From contig CP063166.1 in assembly GCA_016806145.1 (NCBI GenBank), positions 3,596,001 to 3,660,000 of the forward strand: a stretch of DNA of 64,000 nucleotides, read 5' to 3'. A model generated the notes under the pieces. It did not search any database. It saw only the letters and a list, made by a program, of their open reading frames with translations, and had not been told where the DNA came from. How positions within the stretch are numbered: the stretch's first letter is position 1; every line of letters begins with the position of its first letter. Shown here in pieces: positions 54,640-64,000 of this stretch. A program made the translations under genes and the position numbers. This DNA is from Variovorax paradoxus (lineage in GTDB: Bacteria > Pseudomonadota > Gammaproteobacteria > Burkholderiales > Burkholderiaceae_C).

Positions 54640-57089
54640 TAGAAAGAGGTTCCGATCTGGAATTGCAGGCGCTGGATTCTATCCTTCGGGATCAGGATCA
54701 GGCCCGTGTTCGGGTCCTGCACTTCCTTCTGCTGGCGCACCGGAACGGCATAGGCGATCCGCAGCGGGCCGAGCGGGGAGATCCAGCTGATGCCGAGACC
54801 GACCGAGGCGCGGATCTTCTTCGAAGCCTTCCACTGTTCGTCGGTGAGGCCGGCCGAGCGCGAGCCGAACACGTTGCCGGCGTCGAAGAAGCCGTACAGG
54901 CGCAGCGTGCGGTCGTTGCCGGCGCCGGGGAACGGCGTGCTGAGTTCGGCGTTGAAGATGGCCTTCCTGGTGCCGCCGAGCGCGGCGCCTTCGGTCTGGC
55001 CGAGCAGCGGCTGGTCGCGCGGACCGAGCGAGTTCTGCTCGAAGCCGCGCACCGAGCCCAGGCCACCGGCGTAGAAGTTCTTGAAGATCGGATAGACCTT
55101 GCCGCCGAACGCCTTGCCGTAGCCGACTTCGGAGTTGATCGCGAAGGTGTACTGCTTGTTGATCGGGAAGAACTGCTGGTACTGGTAGTTGGTCTTGAAG
55201 TACCGCATGTCGCCGCCGACACCGATCTCGAGGTTGGCGCGCTGCAGCCGACCCTTGGTCGGGACCAGTGCGCTGTCGCGGTCGTCGCGCGCCCAGCCCA
55301 CGGTCAGCGGGATGCCCCACACGCTGTCGTTCGAGCAGCCGTCGATCACGTCGAAGTTGAGGCCCGGCACCAGGCTCGGGATCGGACGCGTCGTGCAACC
55401 GAAGTAGCTGCGGTAGGAGTTCGGGGTCAGGAACGCGTAGGTGTTCTTGGCATTGAACGCATAGCGCTCCACGCCGATGCCGAAGAACACCGTGTCGAGT
55501 TCGCTGAACGGCACGCCGAAGCGGATCGACGCGCCCTGGTTGACCAGCTGGTAGTCGCCGTCGACGGCCGTGTTGTACGGGCGGGTCGTGTTGTGATAGA
55601 CGCTGATCGTGCGCGAGATGCCGTCCTTGGTGAAGTACGGATCGGTGGTGGTCACCGAGATCGTGCGGTTCGACTTGCTGGTGTTGACCTGCAGGCCCAG
55701 ATAGTTGCCCGAGCCGAACACATTTTCCTGCTGGATGCCGAAGGTCAGAGAGACGCGCTCGGCGCTCGAATAGCCGGCGCCCAGCTGCAGCGAACCGGTG
55801 GGCTTCTCGGCCACGGTGATCAGCAGGTCGACCTGGTCGGGCGAGCCCGGCAGTTCCTGGGTTTCGACGTTCACTTCGGTGAAGTAGCCCAGGCGGTCCA
55901 CGCGGTCGCGCGAGAGCTTGATCTTGTCGCCGTCGTACCAGGAAGCCTCGTACTGGCGGAATTCGCGGCGGATCACTTCGTCGCGCGTGCGGGAGTTGCC
56001 GCCGACGTTCACACGGCGCACGTAGACGCGGCGCGAAGGCTCGGCCTGCAGCACCAGCGTCACGCGGTTGTTGACGCGGTCGATCTCGGGCTTGGCCTGC
56101 ACGCGTGCGAAGGCGTAGCCGAAGGTGCCGAAGTAGTCGGTGAAGGCCTTGGTGGTCGCCGTGACCTGCTCGCCGTTGTAGGGCTCGCCGGGCTTGATCG
56201 TGACCAGGGTCTTGAATTCCTCGTCGCGGCCGAGGAAGTTGCCGTCGAGCTTGACGCCCGCGACGACGAACTTCTCGCCTTCCGTGATGTTGACCGTCAC
56301 CGACAGGTCCTGGCGGTCGGGCGAGATCGCGACCTGCGTGGAGTCGACGCGGAACTCGAGGTAGCCGCGCGTGATGTAGTAGCTCTTGAGCGTCTCGAGG
56401 TCGGCATTGAGCTTGGCGCGCGAGTACTGGTTCGACTTGGTGTACCAGCTGAGCCAGCCGCCGCTGTCCTGGTCGAACAGGTCGAGCAGCGTGCTCTCGC
56501 TGAAGTCCTTGTTGCCGACGATGTGCACTTCGCGGATGCGCGCCGAGTCGCCTTCGGTGACCGTGAAGGTCAGGTTCACGCGGTTGCGCTCGATCGGCGT
56601 GACGGTGGTCACGACCTGCGCGTTGTAGAGGCTGCGGCTCACGTACTGGCGCTTGAGCTCCTGCTCGGCGCGGTCGGCCAGGGCCTTGTCGTAGGGCCGG
56701 CCTTCGGTCAGGCCGACCTCGCGCAGCGCCTTCTGCAGCGCCGCCTTGTCGAATTCCTTGGTGCCGACGAAATCGACGTCGGCGATGGTCGGGCGTTCCT
56801 CGACGATCACCACCAGCACATTGCCGTTGACGTCGATGCGCACGTCCTTGAACAACCCCAGATCGAACAGCGCGCGGATGGCGGCGGAACCGCGGTCGTC
56901 GCTGTAGGTGTCGCCCACGCGCAGCGGCAACGACGCGAAGATCGTTCCGGGCTCCACGCGTTGCAGGCCTTCCACGCGGATGTCGCGCACGGTGAAGGGC
57001 TCGACGGCCCAGGCTGCCGTGGCCGCCAGCGTGCTGGCCACCAGTGCGGCAACGCTACGCAGGCGAAAGCGACTGAAGTTTTTGTTCAT
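54639..57089 (-). CDS. bamA: BamA, outer-membrane protein assembly factor
   Basis: BamA, 816 residues (E. coli 810), the central beta-barrel of the BAM complex. Signal peptide (cleavage after AAWA, about 28), five POTRA domains (about 29-425; the first begins [20 protein letters not shown]), and a C-terminal Omp85 barrel with the VRGF motif ([11 protein letters not shown]) and terminal F (IGTSF). It inserts barrel proteins into the outer membrane. Follows rseP by 39 bp. Confidence 0.98.
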   Translation of the reverse strand: MNKNFSRFRLRSVAALVASTLAATAAWAVEPFTVRDIRVEGLQRVEPGTIFASLPLRVGDTYSDDRGSAAIRALFDLGLFKDVRIDVNGNVLVVIVEERPTIADVDFVGTKEFDKAALQKALREVGLTEGRPYDKALADRAEQELKRQYVSRSLYNAQVVTTVTPIERNRVNLTFTVTEGDSARIREVHIVGNKDFSESTLLDLFDQDSGGWLSWYTKSNQYSRAKLNADLETLKSYYITRGYLEFRVDSTQVAISPDRQDLSVTVNITEGEKFVVAGVKLDGNFLGRDEEFKTLVTIKPGEPYNGEQVTATTKAFTDYFGTFGYAFARVQAKPEIDRVNNRVTLVLQAEPSRRVYVRRVNVGGNSRTRDEVIRREFRQYEASWYDGDKIKLSRDRVDRLGYFTEVNVETQELPGSPDQVDLLITVAEKPTGSLQLGAGYSSAERVSLTFGIQQENVFGSGNYLGLQVNTSKSNRTISVTTTDPYFTKDGISRTISVYHNTTRPYNTAVDGDYQLVNQGASIRFGVPFSELDTVFFGIGVERYAFNAKNTYAFLTPNSYRSYFGCTTRPIPSLVPGLNFDVIDGCSNDSVWGIPLTVGWARDDRDSALVPTKGRLQRANLEIGVGGDMRYFKTNYQYQQFFPINKQYTFAINSEVGYGKAFGGKVYPIFKNFYAGGLGSVRGFEQNSLGPRDQPLLGQTEGAALGGTRKAIFNAELSTPFPGAGNDRTLRLYGFFDAGNVFGSRSAGLTDEQWKASKKIRASVGLGISWISPLGPLRIAYAVPVRQQKEVQDPNTGLILIPKDRIQRLQFQIGTSF

Positions 57090-57128
57090 CTGTGAATTGA
57101 TCCGGCGCGGAAAGGGCCGGCAAGATAG

Positions 57129-58559
57129 TTAACCAAAGAGCCGCGATGTGTCGTTGAACAAGGCAATCGACATCATGACCAGGAGCAGGGCAACGCCACC
57201 GCGCTGAAGCCAGTCCATCCAGACGTCGGAGACGCTTTTACCGGTCAGGCCCTCCCAAAGATAATACATCAGGTGCCCCCCATCGAGGACCGGCAGCGGG
57301 AGCAGATTGAGCACGCCCAGGCTCACGCTGATGAGCGCGAGGAACACCAGGTACTGCGTAAGGCCGAGGCTGGCGGACTTGCCGGCGTAATCGGCAATGG
57401 TGATCGGGCCGCTGAGATTCTTGATCGAGGCCTGGCCGATGACCATCTTGGCCATCATGCGCACGGTCAGCGCCGACACCTCCCAGGTGCGGACCACGCC
57501 GCGCCAGACGCCGTCGACCGGACCCTGCCGCACGGTCACCATGTCGGGCGGCGCGCCCACGTAGGCGCCGATGCGGCCGACCTTCAGGCCGCCCTCCTCG
57601 CGCACCTCGGGGGTGACCTCGATCGTCTGCGCGCGGCCCTCGCGCTCGATCTGCCAGGGCAGCGCGAGCGCCTTACCGTCCTTGACCGAGGCGCGGATCG
57701 CCTCGCGCAGCTGCTGGCCGTCGACGATGGCGGTGTCGCCGATGGCGCGCACCAGGTCGCCGCGGCGCAGGCCCGAACGCTCGCCGGCGCCGCCGGCCAT
57801 CACCTCGCCGATCTCGGGACGGGTCATGGGCGCCAGCACGCCGATCTTGCGGAACATCTGGGCATCGGCATCCTTGACCTCGATGCGGCTCAGCGGCAGC
57901 ACGAGCGTGCGGGCCGGCTGGCCGCCCTGCCCCGCCACCTCGAGCGTGAGGTCGTGGCCGTCGAGCGCGCCACGGATCATGCGCCAGCGCAGGTCCTCGA
58001 AGGACTGGACCTCGGTCAGCTCGTCGCCCTCGAAGCCGGCGCGGGCGATGTGCTCGCCGCCGCGCAGCCCGGCCTGCTCGGCCAGCGAAGCCGCCACCGG
58101 CCGCGCCAGCGTCGCCACCGGCTCCTGCACGCCGATCCAGTTCACGACCGTGTAGAGCGCCACCGCCATCAGCAGGTTGGCGATCGGACCGGCCGCGACG
58201 ATGGCCGCGCGCGAGCGCAGCGGCTGGGTATTGAAGGCACGATGGCGCTCTTCGGGCGCCACCGGGGCCTCGCGCTCGTCGAGCATCTGCACGTAGCCGC
58301 CGAAGGGAAACAGGCCGATGGCGAACTCGGTGTCCTGGCCCGGATGCTGGCGCCGCGGCTTCCACGCGTAGACCGGTTTGCTGACGCGCCAGAGGATGCG
58401 GCCGAGCAGCGAGGGGCTGTCGGGGCTGCCGAATGGCAGCGTGGCCACGCCGAAGCGCTTGACCTTGACGCCGCAGGCGACCGCGACCCGGTAGTGGCCG
58501 TACTCGTGGACGGTGATCAGCAGGCCGAGCGCGACGATGAATGCAACGAGGGTGAGCAT
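57129..58559 (-). CDS. rseP: RseP, inner-membrane site-2 zinc protease
   Basis: RseP, 476 residues, cleaves RseA to release sigma-E in envelope stress. Zinc motif HEYGH in LLITVHEYGHYRVA (18-22) with its partner motif LDGGHLMYYLWEG, PDZ domains about 120-320 (a GLRRGDLVRAIGD segment), and four membrane segments. E. coli RseP is 450 residues. Note Y rather than F in the usual HEFGH. Part of the envelope run dxr-rseP-bamA. Confidence 0.97.
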   Translation of the reverse strand: MLTLVAFIVALGLLITVHEYGHYRVAVACGVKVKRFGVATLPFGSPDSPSLLGRILWRVSKPVYAWKPRRQHPGQDTEFAIGLFPFGGYVQMLDEREAPVAPEERHRAFNTQPLRSRAAIVAAGPIANLLMAVALYTVVNWIGVQEPVATLARPVAASLAEQAGLRGGEHIARAGFEGDELTEVQSFEDLRWRMIRGALDGHDLTLEVAGQGGQPARTLVLPLSRIEVKDADAQMFRKIGVLAPMTRPEIGEVMAGGAGERSGLRRGDLVRAIGDTAIVDGQQLREAIRASVKDGKALALPWQIEREGRAQTIEVTPEVREEGGLKVGRIGAYVGAPPDMVTVRQGPVDGVWRGVVRTWEVSALTVRMMAKMVIGQASIKNLSGPITIADYAGKSASLGLTQYLVFLALISVSLGVLNLLPLPVLDGGHLMYYLWEGLTGKSVSDVWMDWLQRGGVALLLVMMSIALFNDTSRLFG

Positions 58560-58598
58560 CCGGAACCTTGCTTCTTGGAATCGGTGGCGCGCGGGGCG

Positions 58599-59789
58599 TC
58601 AGGCGGACAGACGCAGCGCCGCGGCATTCGCGGCAGCGCGGGCGCTGGCGTCGAGGGCCAGCAGATCGGCCAGCGACGCCGGCTTGGAGGGCGCGACCGC
58701 CTCCAAAGTTTCCATGTTGACCGCATGAATGCGATCGAAGCGCAGCCGGCGCGCCAGGAAGGCCTCGACCGCGACCTCGTTGGCGGCGTTCAGCACGGCC
58801 GTGGTGCCGGGCACCGCGCGCAGCGCCTGCCAGGCCAGGTCCAGGCCCGGGAAGAGCGCCGCGTCGGGCGCATGGAAGCTCAGATCGGCCAATTGGCGGA
58901 AGTCCAGCCGCGCCGCTCCGCTCTCGATGCGCTCGGGCCAGGCCAGGCCGACGGCGATCGGCACCCGCATGTCGGGCGTGCCGAGCTGGGCCAGCACCGA
59001 GGCGTCGGTGAACTGCACCATCGAATGGACCACGCTCTGAGGATGGATCACCACCTCGATCTGCTCGGGCGCCACGCCGAACAGGTGCCGCGCCTCGATC
59101 ACCTCGAGGGCCTTGTTCATCATGGTGGCCGAGTCGACCGAGATCTTGCGCCCCATGACCCAGTTGGGATGGGCGCAGGCCTGCTCGGGGGTGACGGAAC
59201 CAAGGGTCTCGGGCGCGCGGGTGCGGAACGGGCCGCCCGAGGCCGTGAGGATGATCTTGTCGATGCGCCGCGCCCAGGTGGATGGGTCCTCGGGCAGCGA
59301 CTGGAAGATCGCCGAATGCTCGCTGTCGATCGGCAGCAGCGTCGCCCCGCCCTCGCGCACCATGCGCATGAACAGGTCGCCGCCGACCACCAGCGCCTCC
59401 TTGTTGGCGAGCAGCAGGCGCTTTCCGGCGCGCGCGGCCGCCAGGCAGGGCCCCAGGCCCGCGGCGCCGACGATGGCCGCCATCACGGCATCGACCTCCT
59501 CGTGCGACGCTATCTCTTCGATAGCACCGGCGCCGGACAGGACCCGGGTCGGCAGATTGTTCTGCTGGAGCTTATCGGCCAGCGCGGCCGCATGGGCCTC
59601 GCTCGCCATGACCGCGAAGCGCGGCGAGAAGCGCGCGCACTGCGCGAGCATCTCGTCGACCTTGGTGGCGGCCGAGAGCGCGAAGACCTCGAAGCGCTCG
59701 GGATGGCGCGCGATCACGTCGAGCGTGCTGACGCCGACCGAACCGGTCGAGCCGAGCACCGTCACGCGTTGTCGGGGGGAAGTGTTCAC
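58599..59789 (-). CDS. dxr: 1-deoxy-D-xylulose-5-phosphate reductoisomerase
   Basis: Dxr, 396 residues, the committed step of the non-mevalonate isoprenoid pathway (target of fosmidomycin). NADPH motif [18 protein letters not shown] (N-term), the substrate/metal region [13 protein letters not shown] and [31 protein letters not shown]. It starts with GTG (59789) overlapping the cdsA stop by 4 nt, so translation is coupled. Supplies isoprenoid precursors for undecaprenyl pyrophosphate (uppS). Confidence 0.98.
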   Translation of the reverse strand: MNTSPRQRVTVLGSTGSVGVSTLDVIARHPERFEVFALSAATKVDEMLAQCARFSPRFAVMASEAHAAALADKLQQNNLPTRVLSGAGAIEEIASHEEVDAVMAAIVGAAGLGPCLAAARAGKRLLLANKEALVVGGDLFMRMVREGGATLLPIDSEHSAIFQSLPEDPSTWARRIDKIILTASGGPFRTRAPETLGSVTPEQACAHPNWVMGRKISVDSATMMNKALEVIEARHLFGVAPEQIEVVIHPQSVVHSMVQFTDASVLAQLGTPDMRVPIAVGLAWPERIESGAARLDFRQLADLSFHAPDAALFPGLDLAWQALRAVPGTTAVLNAANEVAVEAFLARRLRFDRIHAVNMETLEAVAPSKPASLADLLALDASARAAANAAALRLSA

Positions 59790-60631
59790 AGAAAAGCCAG
59801 CATCATTGCAATGGGGAGCGTGGGCAAGAGGGCATCCACCCGATCGAGCACCCCGCCGTGGCCGGGCAGCAGCCGGCTGCTGTCCTTGGCGCCCGCGCTG
59901 CGCTTGATCAGCGACTCGACCAGGTCACCGACCACGCTCATCGCCGCCAGGAAGACCACGCCGAGCAGCAGCAGCCACCAGCCGCGCGTCGCCAGCCGGC
60001 TGTAGAGGCTGGCCACCGTCGCCTGCGCCGAGGCATCGGCCCAGACCCAGGCCAGCGCCAGCACCACCACGCCCGCCATGCCGCCCCAGACGCCTTCCCA
60101 GCTCTTGCCAGGACTGATCGCGGGCGCGAGCTTGCGCCGCGTGAACTTGAGGCCGAAGGCGCGGCCGGCGAAATAGGCGAAGACGTCGGCAACCCAGACC
60201 AGCACCAGGATCGAGAGCAGGAAGTTGATGCCGATCAGGCGCGCCTGCACCGCGGCCAGCCAGGCCACCCACAGCGCCAGCAAGCCGCCCACGAGACGGA
60301 TGCCGCGCGGCACCTTGGGCCAGCCCGGCACCGCCGCGCGCAGCAGCGCCGCGCCGCCGAGCACCCAGGCCGCGCTGGCGAGCGTCCACAGCAGCAGCAG
60401 CGGCCGCTCGAGCAGCCCGAGCCACCACGAGAGCGCGCACAGCACCACCATCTCGAGGCCGAGGAACACCGACACGCGCTGGCCATAGCCGTTGAGGCGC
60501 CCCCACTCCCAGGCCGCGGCGCCGATCAAAACCAGCATCACGCAGCCGAAGGGAACGTAGGAAGGATAGAAAAGCGCCGGCAGAAGGATCGCCAGCAGGA
60601 CGATCGCCGTGAGGATGCGTTGCTTGAGCAT
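59786..60631 (-). CDS. cdsA: Phosphatidate cytidylyltransferase
   Basis: CdsA, 281 residues, makes CDP-diacylglycerol for phospholipids. About eight transmembrane segments; the family signature [38 protein letters not shown] is near the C-terminus. The ATG at 60631 is used; the longer open frame is a shadow of uppS. It sits between uppS (29 bp upstream) and dxr. Confidence 0.96.
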   Translation of the reverse strand: MLKQRILTAIVLLAILLPALFYPSYVPFGCVMLVLIGAAAWEWGRLNGYGQRVSVFLGLEMVVLCALSWWLGLLERPLLLLWTLASAAWVLGGAALLRAAVPGWPKVPRGIRLVGGLLALWVAWLAAVQARLIGINFLLSILVLVWVADVFAYFAGRAFGLKFTRRKLAPAISPGKSWEGVWGGMAGVVVLALAWVWADASAQATVASLYSRLATRGWWLLLLGVVFLAAMSVVGDLVESLIKRSAGAKDSSRLLPGHGGVLDRVDALLPTLPIAMMLAFL

Positions 60632-60660
60632 GCAGCGGGGTTCGTCCGGGAAAGAGAGAT

Positions 60661-61398
60661 TCAGGCCGTCTGGCGGGGTCTGGCGCTGGTCGAGACCTGC
60701 GCCGATGTCTTGCCGAAGCGGCGTTCGCGGTTCTGGAAGGCGGAAATGCCCTCGTCGAGCGCGGCCTCGTCGAACTCGGGCCAGAGCTTGTCGCTGAAGA
60801 ACAGCTCGGCATAGGCGCTCTGCCAGAGCAGGAAGTTCGACAGTCGCTGCTCGCCGCCGGTGCGGATGAACAGGTCGGGATCGGGCACGTGGGCGAGCGC
60901 CATCGCGCGGTCGAGGTTGAGCTCGGTCAGCGGCTCGCCGCGCTCGGCCAGCTTGGCGGCGGCCTGGGCGATGTCCCAGCGGCCACCGTAGTTGAAGCAC
61001 ACGTTGAGCACCAGGCGATCGTTCATCGCGGTGGCGTTCTCGGCGTCGACCAGGCCCTTCACCATCTTCGGCGACAGGCCGCCGCGCTCGCCGACGAAGC
61101 GCAGCTGCACGCCGTCGCGGCCGAGCTTGGGCACCTCGCGCGCCAGCGCGCCGACCATCAGGTCCATGAGGCCCGAGACCTCCTCGGGCGGGCGGTTCCA
61201 GTTCTCCGAGGAGAAGGCGAACACGGTCAGCACCCGCACACCGCGGTCGACGCAGGCCTTGACGCAGCGCCGCAGCGACTCCACGCCCTGCTTGTGCCCT
61301 GCCACGCGGGGCAGGAAGCGCCGCGTGGCCCAGCGGCCATTGCCATCCATGACGATGGCGATGTGGTGCGGAATGGTCTGCGGCGTGGAGGCGGCCAT
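60661..61398 (-). CDS. uppS: Undecaprenyl pyrophosphate synthase (UPP synthase)
   Basis: UppS, 245 residues, makes the C55 lipid carrier for peptidoglycan and LPS from farnesyl and isopentenyl pyrophosphate. Motif HIAIVMDGNGRWA (catalytic Asp), FAFSSENWNRP, and the C-terminal RTGGEQRLSNFLLWQSAYAELFF. The ATG at 61398, with GAGG 7 bp upstream, is preferred over a TTG at 61410 that overlaps the frr stop. Confidence 0.97.
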   Translation of the reverse strand: MAASTPQTIPHHIAIVMDGNGRWATRRFLPRVAGHKQGVESLRRCVKACVDRGVRVLTVFAFSSENWNRPPEEVSGLMDLMVGALAREVPKLGRDGVQLRFVGERGGLSPKMVKGLVDAENATAMNDRLVLNVCFNYGGRWDIAQAAAKLAERGEPLTELNLDRAMALAHVPDPDLFIRTGGEQRLSNFLLWQSAYAELFFSDKLWPEFDEAALDEGISAFQNRERRFGKTSAQVSTSARPRQTA

Positions 61399-61406
61399 GG
61401 GCAGCC

Positions 61407-61967
61407 TCAAACGGCCATGATCTCCGCTTCCTTGGCCGCGATCAGGCGATCGATCTCCGCGATGTGGCGGTCAGTCACCTTCTGGATCTCGGCTTCGGCG
61501 CGCTTCTGGTCGTCTTCCGAAGCCAGCTTGTCCTTGACCAGCTTCTTGACCGATTCGTTGGCGTCGCGGCGCAGGTTGCGCGTCGCGACCTTGGCGCTCT
61601 CGCCTTCGTTGCGCACCAGCTTGGTCATTTCGCGGCGGCGCTCTTCGCTCATGGCGGGCAGCGGCACGCGGATCAGCTCGCCCATCGAGGCCGGGTTGAG
61701 ACCCAGGTCGCTTTCGCGGATGGCCTTCTCGATCTTGGCGCCCATGCCCTTTTCCCAGGGCTGCACGCTCAGCGTGCGCGAGTCGAGCACCGACACGTTG
61801 GCCACCTGGCTCAGCGGCACCTGCGAGCCGTAGTACTCGACATGGATCGAGTCGAGCAGCGCGGCGTTGGCACGGCCGGTGCGGATCTTGGTGAGGTTGT
61901 TCTGGAAGGCAGCGATCGACTGGTTCATCTTCGCGTCGGTCGTGCTGCGAATATCGGCAATGGTCAT
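61407..61967 (-). CDS. frr: Ribosome recycling factor
   Basis: Frr, 186 residues (E. coli 185), dissociates ribosomes with EF-G after termination. Long three-helix bundle; [11 protein letters not shown] (about 30-40), [25 protein letters not shown] at 61967 with GGAG 9 bp upstream; a TTG two codons earlier is possible but unneeded. It follows pyrH by 12 bp on the same strand. Confidence 0.97.
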   Translation of the reverse strand: MTIADIRSTTDAKMNQSIAAFQNNLTKIRTGRANAALLDSIHVEYYGSQVPLSQVANVSVLDSRTLSVQPWEKGMGAKIEKAIRESDLGLNPASMGELIRVPLPAMSEERRREMTKLVRNEGESAKVATRNLRRDANESVKKLVKDKLASEDDQKRAEAEIQKVTDRHIAEIDRLIAAKEAEIMAV

Positions 61968-61979
61968 TCTCAAATACTC

Positions 61980-62702
61980 CTAGGCATGCACCAGCGTGCC
62001 CTCGTCCTCGCCCATGACGACGCGCTTGAGCGCGCCGTTCTTGAAGATCGAGAACACCTTGATCGGCAGCTTCTGGTCGCGGCACAGCGCGAAGGCTGCC
62101 GCGTCCATGATGCCGAGATTCTGCGCGATGGCCTGATCGAAGGTCAGGCTGGCGTAGCGCGTCGCGTCGGGATGGGTCTTCGGGTCGGCGCTGTAGACGC
62201 CGTCGACCTTGGTCGCCTTGAGCACCAGCTCGGCGCCGATCTCGGCGCCGCGCAGCGCCGCGGCGGTGTCGGTGGTGAAGAAGGGGTTGCCGGTGCCCGC
62301 GGCGAACACCACGACCTTGCCCTCCTCGAGGTACTGCAGCGCCTTGGGCCGCACATAGGGCTCGACCACCTGCTCGATGGCGATGGCGGACATCACGCGC
62401 GCCACCAGCCCCTGCTTGTTCATGGCATCGGCCAGCGCCAGCGAGTTCATCACCGTGGCCAGCATGCCCATGTAGTCGGCCGTGGCGCGGTCCATGCCGA
62501 CCGAACCGCCCGCGACGCCGCGGAAGATGTTGCCGCCACCGATCACGACCGCCACCTCGACGCCCATGTTCACGACCTCGGCCACTTCCGCGACCATGCG
62601 GACGATGGTGGCGCGGTTGATGCCGAAGGCGTCGTCGCCCATCAGTGCCTCTCCCGACAGCTTCAACAAGATTCGCTTGTGGGCTGGGCGGGGATCAGAC
62701 AT
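61980..62702 (-). CDS. pyrH: Uridylate kinase
   Basis: PyrH, 240 residues, phosphorylates UMP to UDP and is hexameric. Motifs: [13 protein letters not shown] (about 10-22), [46 protein letters not shown] 62702 with AAAGGA about 8 bp upstream. It stands between frr and tsf in the standard rpsB-tsf-pyrH-frr order. Confidence 0.98.
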   Translation of the reverse strand: MSDPRPAHKRILLKLSGEALMGDDAFGINRATIVRMVAEVAEVVNMGVEVAVVIGGGNIFRGVAGGSVGMDRATADYMGMLATVMNSLALADAMNKQGLVARVMSAIAIEQVVEPYVRPKALQYLEEGKVVVFAAGTGNPFFTTDTAAALRGAEIGAELVLKATKVDGVYSADPKTHPDATRYASLTFDQAIAQNLGIMDAAAFALCRDQKLPIKVFSIFKNGALKRVVMGEDEGTLVHA

Positions 62703-62754
62703 GGGCAATTTCCTTTAAGAGTGAGCGGGGGCGAGTGTAGAGCTTGGCGGTGAA

Positions 62755-62788
62755 AAGGCGACAGCATGCACCTGCACGCTGTCGCCTT
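62755..62788 (-). terminator. Terminator between tsf and pyrH
   Basis: A stem of 11 bp (62755-62765 and 62778-62788) with an inner 4-bp extension in the loop, followed on the minus strand by T4. It ends 17 bp after the tsf stop. Confidence 0.8.
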
Positions 62789-62804
62789 CTGGCGGGGGAC
62801 GGTC

Positions 62805-63728
62805 TCAGGCAGCGGCCTTGGCGGCTGCGACCTGGGCCGCGACTTCGGCGGCGAAGTCGTCGACCTTCTTCTCGATGCCTTCGCCGACCACGTACAGGGT
62901 GAAGCCCTTGACGGTGGTGTTGACGGACTTGAGCATCTGTTCGACGGTCTGCTTGTCGTTCTTCACGAACGGCTGGTTGTGCAGCGAGACTTCCTTGAGG
63001 AACTTCTGCACGCCGCCCTCGATGCGCTTGGCAACGATGTCGGCGGGTTGCGGCTTCTTGCCTTCGGCTTCGGCGGTCTTGCGGTCTTCTTCCGCCTTGC
63101 CCGCGGCCACGGCGCGTTCCTTCTCGATCAGCTCGGCCGGCACGTCCGAGGCGGCCACCGACACCGGCTTCATGGCGGCGATGTGCATCGCGACGTCCTT
63201 GGCGGCGGCATCGTCACCTTCGAACTCGACCACCACGCCGATGCGCGTGCCGTGCAGGTACGAAGCCAGCTTGCCGTTGCCGGCGAAGCGCTTGAAGCGG
63301 CGGAAGCTCATGTTCTCGCCGATCTTGCCGACCAGGCCCTTGCGCACGTCCTCGAGCGCGGGGCCGAAGCCGTCCTGCTCGTAGGCCAGCGCGCCCAGCG
63401 CGGCGATGTCGGCCGGGTTGTTCTGCGCGACCAGCTTGGCGGCGGCGTTGGCCAGGGCCAGGAAGCTGTCGTTCTTGGTGACGAAGTCGGTTTCGCAGTT
63501 GATCTCGATCATCGCGCCGGCGGCGTCGTCGACATAGGCAGCCACCACGCCTTCGGCGGTGATGCGGCTCGATGCCTTGCCAGCCTTGTTGCCGAGCTTG
63601 ATGCGCAGCAGCTCTTCGGCCTTTTCCATGTTGCCGTCGGCCTCGGTCAGAGCCTTCTTGCACTCCATCATCGGCGCGTCGGTCTTGGCGCGCAGTTCGC
63701 CGACCATGCTTGCGGTGATTGCAACCAT
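62805..63728 (-). CDS. tsf: Elongation factor Ts
   Basis: EF-Ts, 307 residues, exchanges GDP for GTP on EF-Tu. N-terminal UBA-like domain ([24 protein letters not shown]), the [10 protein letters not shown] motif that contacts EF-Tu, and the C-terminal coiled module. Longer than the 283-residue E. coli protein, as common in betaproteobacteria. RBS GGAGAG lies 5-9 bp before the ATG at 63728. Confidence 0.98.
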   Translation of the reverse strand: MVAITASMVGELRAKTDAPMMECKKALTEADGNMEKAEELLRIKLGNKAGKASSRITAEGVVAAYVDDAAGAMIEINCETDFVTKNDSFLALANAAAKLVAQNNPADIAALGALAYEQDGFGPALEDVRKGLVGKIGENMSFRRFKRFAGNGKLASYLHGTRIGVVVEFEGDDAAAKDVAMHIAAMKPVSVAASDVPAELIEKERAVAAGKAEEDRKTAEAEGKKPQPADIVAKRIEGGVQKFLKEVSLHNQPFVKNDKQTVEQMLKSVNTTVKGFTLYVVGEGIEKKVDDFAAEVAAQVAAAKAAA

Positions 63729-63760
63729 TGTTTCTCTCCGTATTCAGAAAATCAGATTAA

Positions 63761-63784
63761 AAAAAAGGGGCAACGAAGCCCCTT
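63761..63784 (-). terminator. Attenuator/terminator between rpsB and tsf
   Basis: On the minus strand AAGGGGC / GCCCCTT (arms 63784-63778 and 63771-63765, 6-nt loop) runs into about eight T. It lies 24 bp after the rpsB stop and could let most transcripts stop after rpsB while some read through to tsf. Confidence 0.85.
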
Positions 63785-63807
63785 CTTCAGGCGCGGGGAC
63801 GCGCAGC

Positions 63808-64000
63808 TCAGGCCGAAGCGCTTTCTTCGACTTCGACGAATTCGTCGCTACCTTCGGCGATGGCCTTGACCACGTCGCTGGTCGCGCTGTTGCGGCCTTC
63901 GATGATCGCGTCGGCGATGCCGCGGGCGTACAGCGTGACGGCCTTCGACGAGTCGTCGTTGCCGGGGATCACGTAGTCGATGCCTTCGGGCGAGTGGTTG
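63808..64000 (-). CDS. rpsB: Ribosomal protein S2 (C-terminal part; gene runs off the window)
   Basis: The last 63 codons of rps[32 protein letters not shown] then a divergent acidic tail [12 protein letters not shown]2 is the last protein to join the small ribosomal subunit. The acidic C-terminus is typical of betaproteobacterial S2. The start of the gene lies past position 64000. Confidence 0.95.
   Translation of the reverse strand, partial: NHSPEGIDYVIPGNDDSSKAVTLYARGIADAIIEGRNSATSDVVKAIAEGSDEFVEVEESASA

Overview
The window is high-G+C bacterial chromosome, almost wall-to-wall genes. Protein sequences and gene order (rpsB-tsf-pyrH-frr-uppS-cdsA-dxr-rseP-bamA-ompH-lpxD-fabZ-lpxA-lpxB-rnhB; carA-carB-...-greA; rlmE-ftsH-folP-glmM; exbB-exbD-lpxK-kdsB) point to a betaproteobacterium of the Comamonadaceae, most like Variovorax. 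The genus is an inference from remembered synteny and protein style, not from a search.

Layout. 1-5.3 kb: one edge of a type VI secretion (T6SS) cluster on the minus strand, clpV(tssH)-tssB-tssC-hcp (hcp is cut by the window edge), with a good sigma70-like promoter ahead of clpV. 5.3-8.8 kb: icd, two tiny exported basic/Ala-rich proteins, an exported DUF192 protein and Fe-superoxide dismutase, each separated by clear intrinsic terminators. 8.8-13.5 kb: xseA, then the plus-strand run exbB-exbD-lpxK-trm112-kdsB. 13.5-22.4 kb: a minus-strand T6SS effector island, vgrG - DUF2169 adaptor - rhs with a PAAR-like N-terminus and a variable C-terminal toxin module - small Sel1-like candidate immunity gene, sitting between kdsB and adk. 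22.6-25.6 kb: adk, asparaginase, lexA with two tandem SOS boxes, and a small unknown gene. 25.8-33.8 kb: a catabolic block with a D-2-hydroxyacid dehydrogenase, an MFS transporter, a 3-hydroxyacyl-CoA dehydrogenase, an enoyl-CoA hydratase/isomerase, a Crp/Fnr regulator, an APH-like kinase and an acyl-CoA dehydrogenase. 34.0-35.6 kb: an S41-type peptidase gene in a stretch of visibly lower G+C, likely acquired. 35.7-43.6 kb: GNAT-glmM, folP, ftsH, rlmE, then divergent yhbY and a glycosyltransferase-like gene, then DUF4149 and greA. 43.6-49 kb: a Kdo hydroxylase gene and carB-carA. 49.1-64 kb: one long minus-strand housekeeping and envelope run from rpsB (partial) to a SpoU-type RNA methyltransferase.

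How they fit together. The envelope theme is strong. lpxA/B/D/K, kdsB, fabZ and the Kdo hydroxylase build and modify lipid A-Kdo. bamA, ompH/skp and rseP handle outer-membrane protein assembly and stress. uppS, dxr, cdsA and glmM supply lipid carriers, phospholipid and cell-wall precursors. The two T6SS segments make a contraction machine and one effector module that could be delivered by it. The beta-oxidation genes form a probable regulated unit for degrading an unidentified acid.

No tRNA, rRNA, CRISPR array, insertion sequence or prophage was seen. The most interesting candidate is the Rhs C-terminal module, which has a His...Cys pattern reminiscent of caspase-like (clan CD) proteases and lies 13 bp upstream of a small Sel1-like gene.
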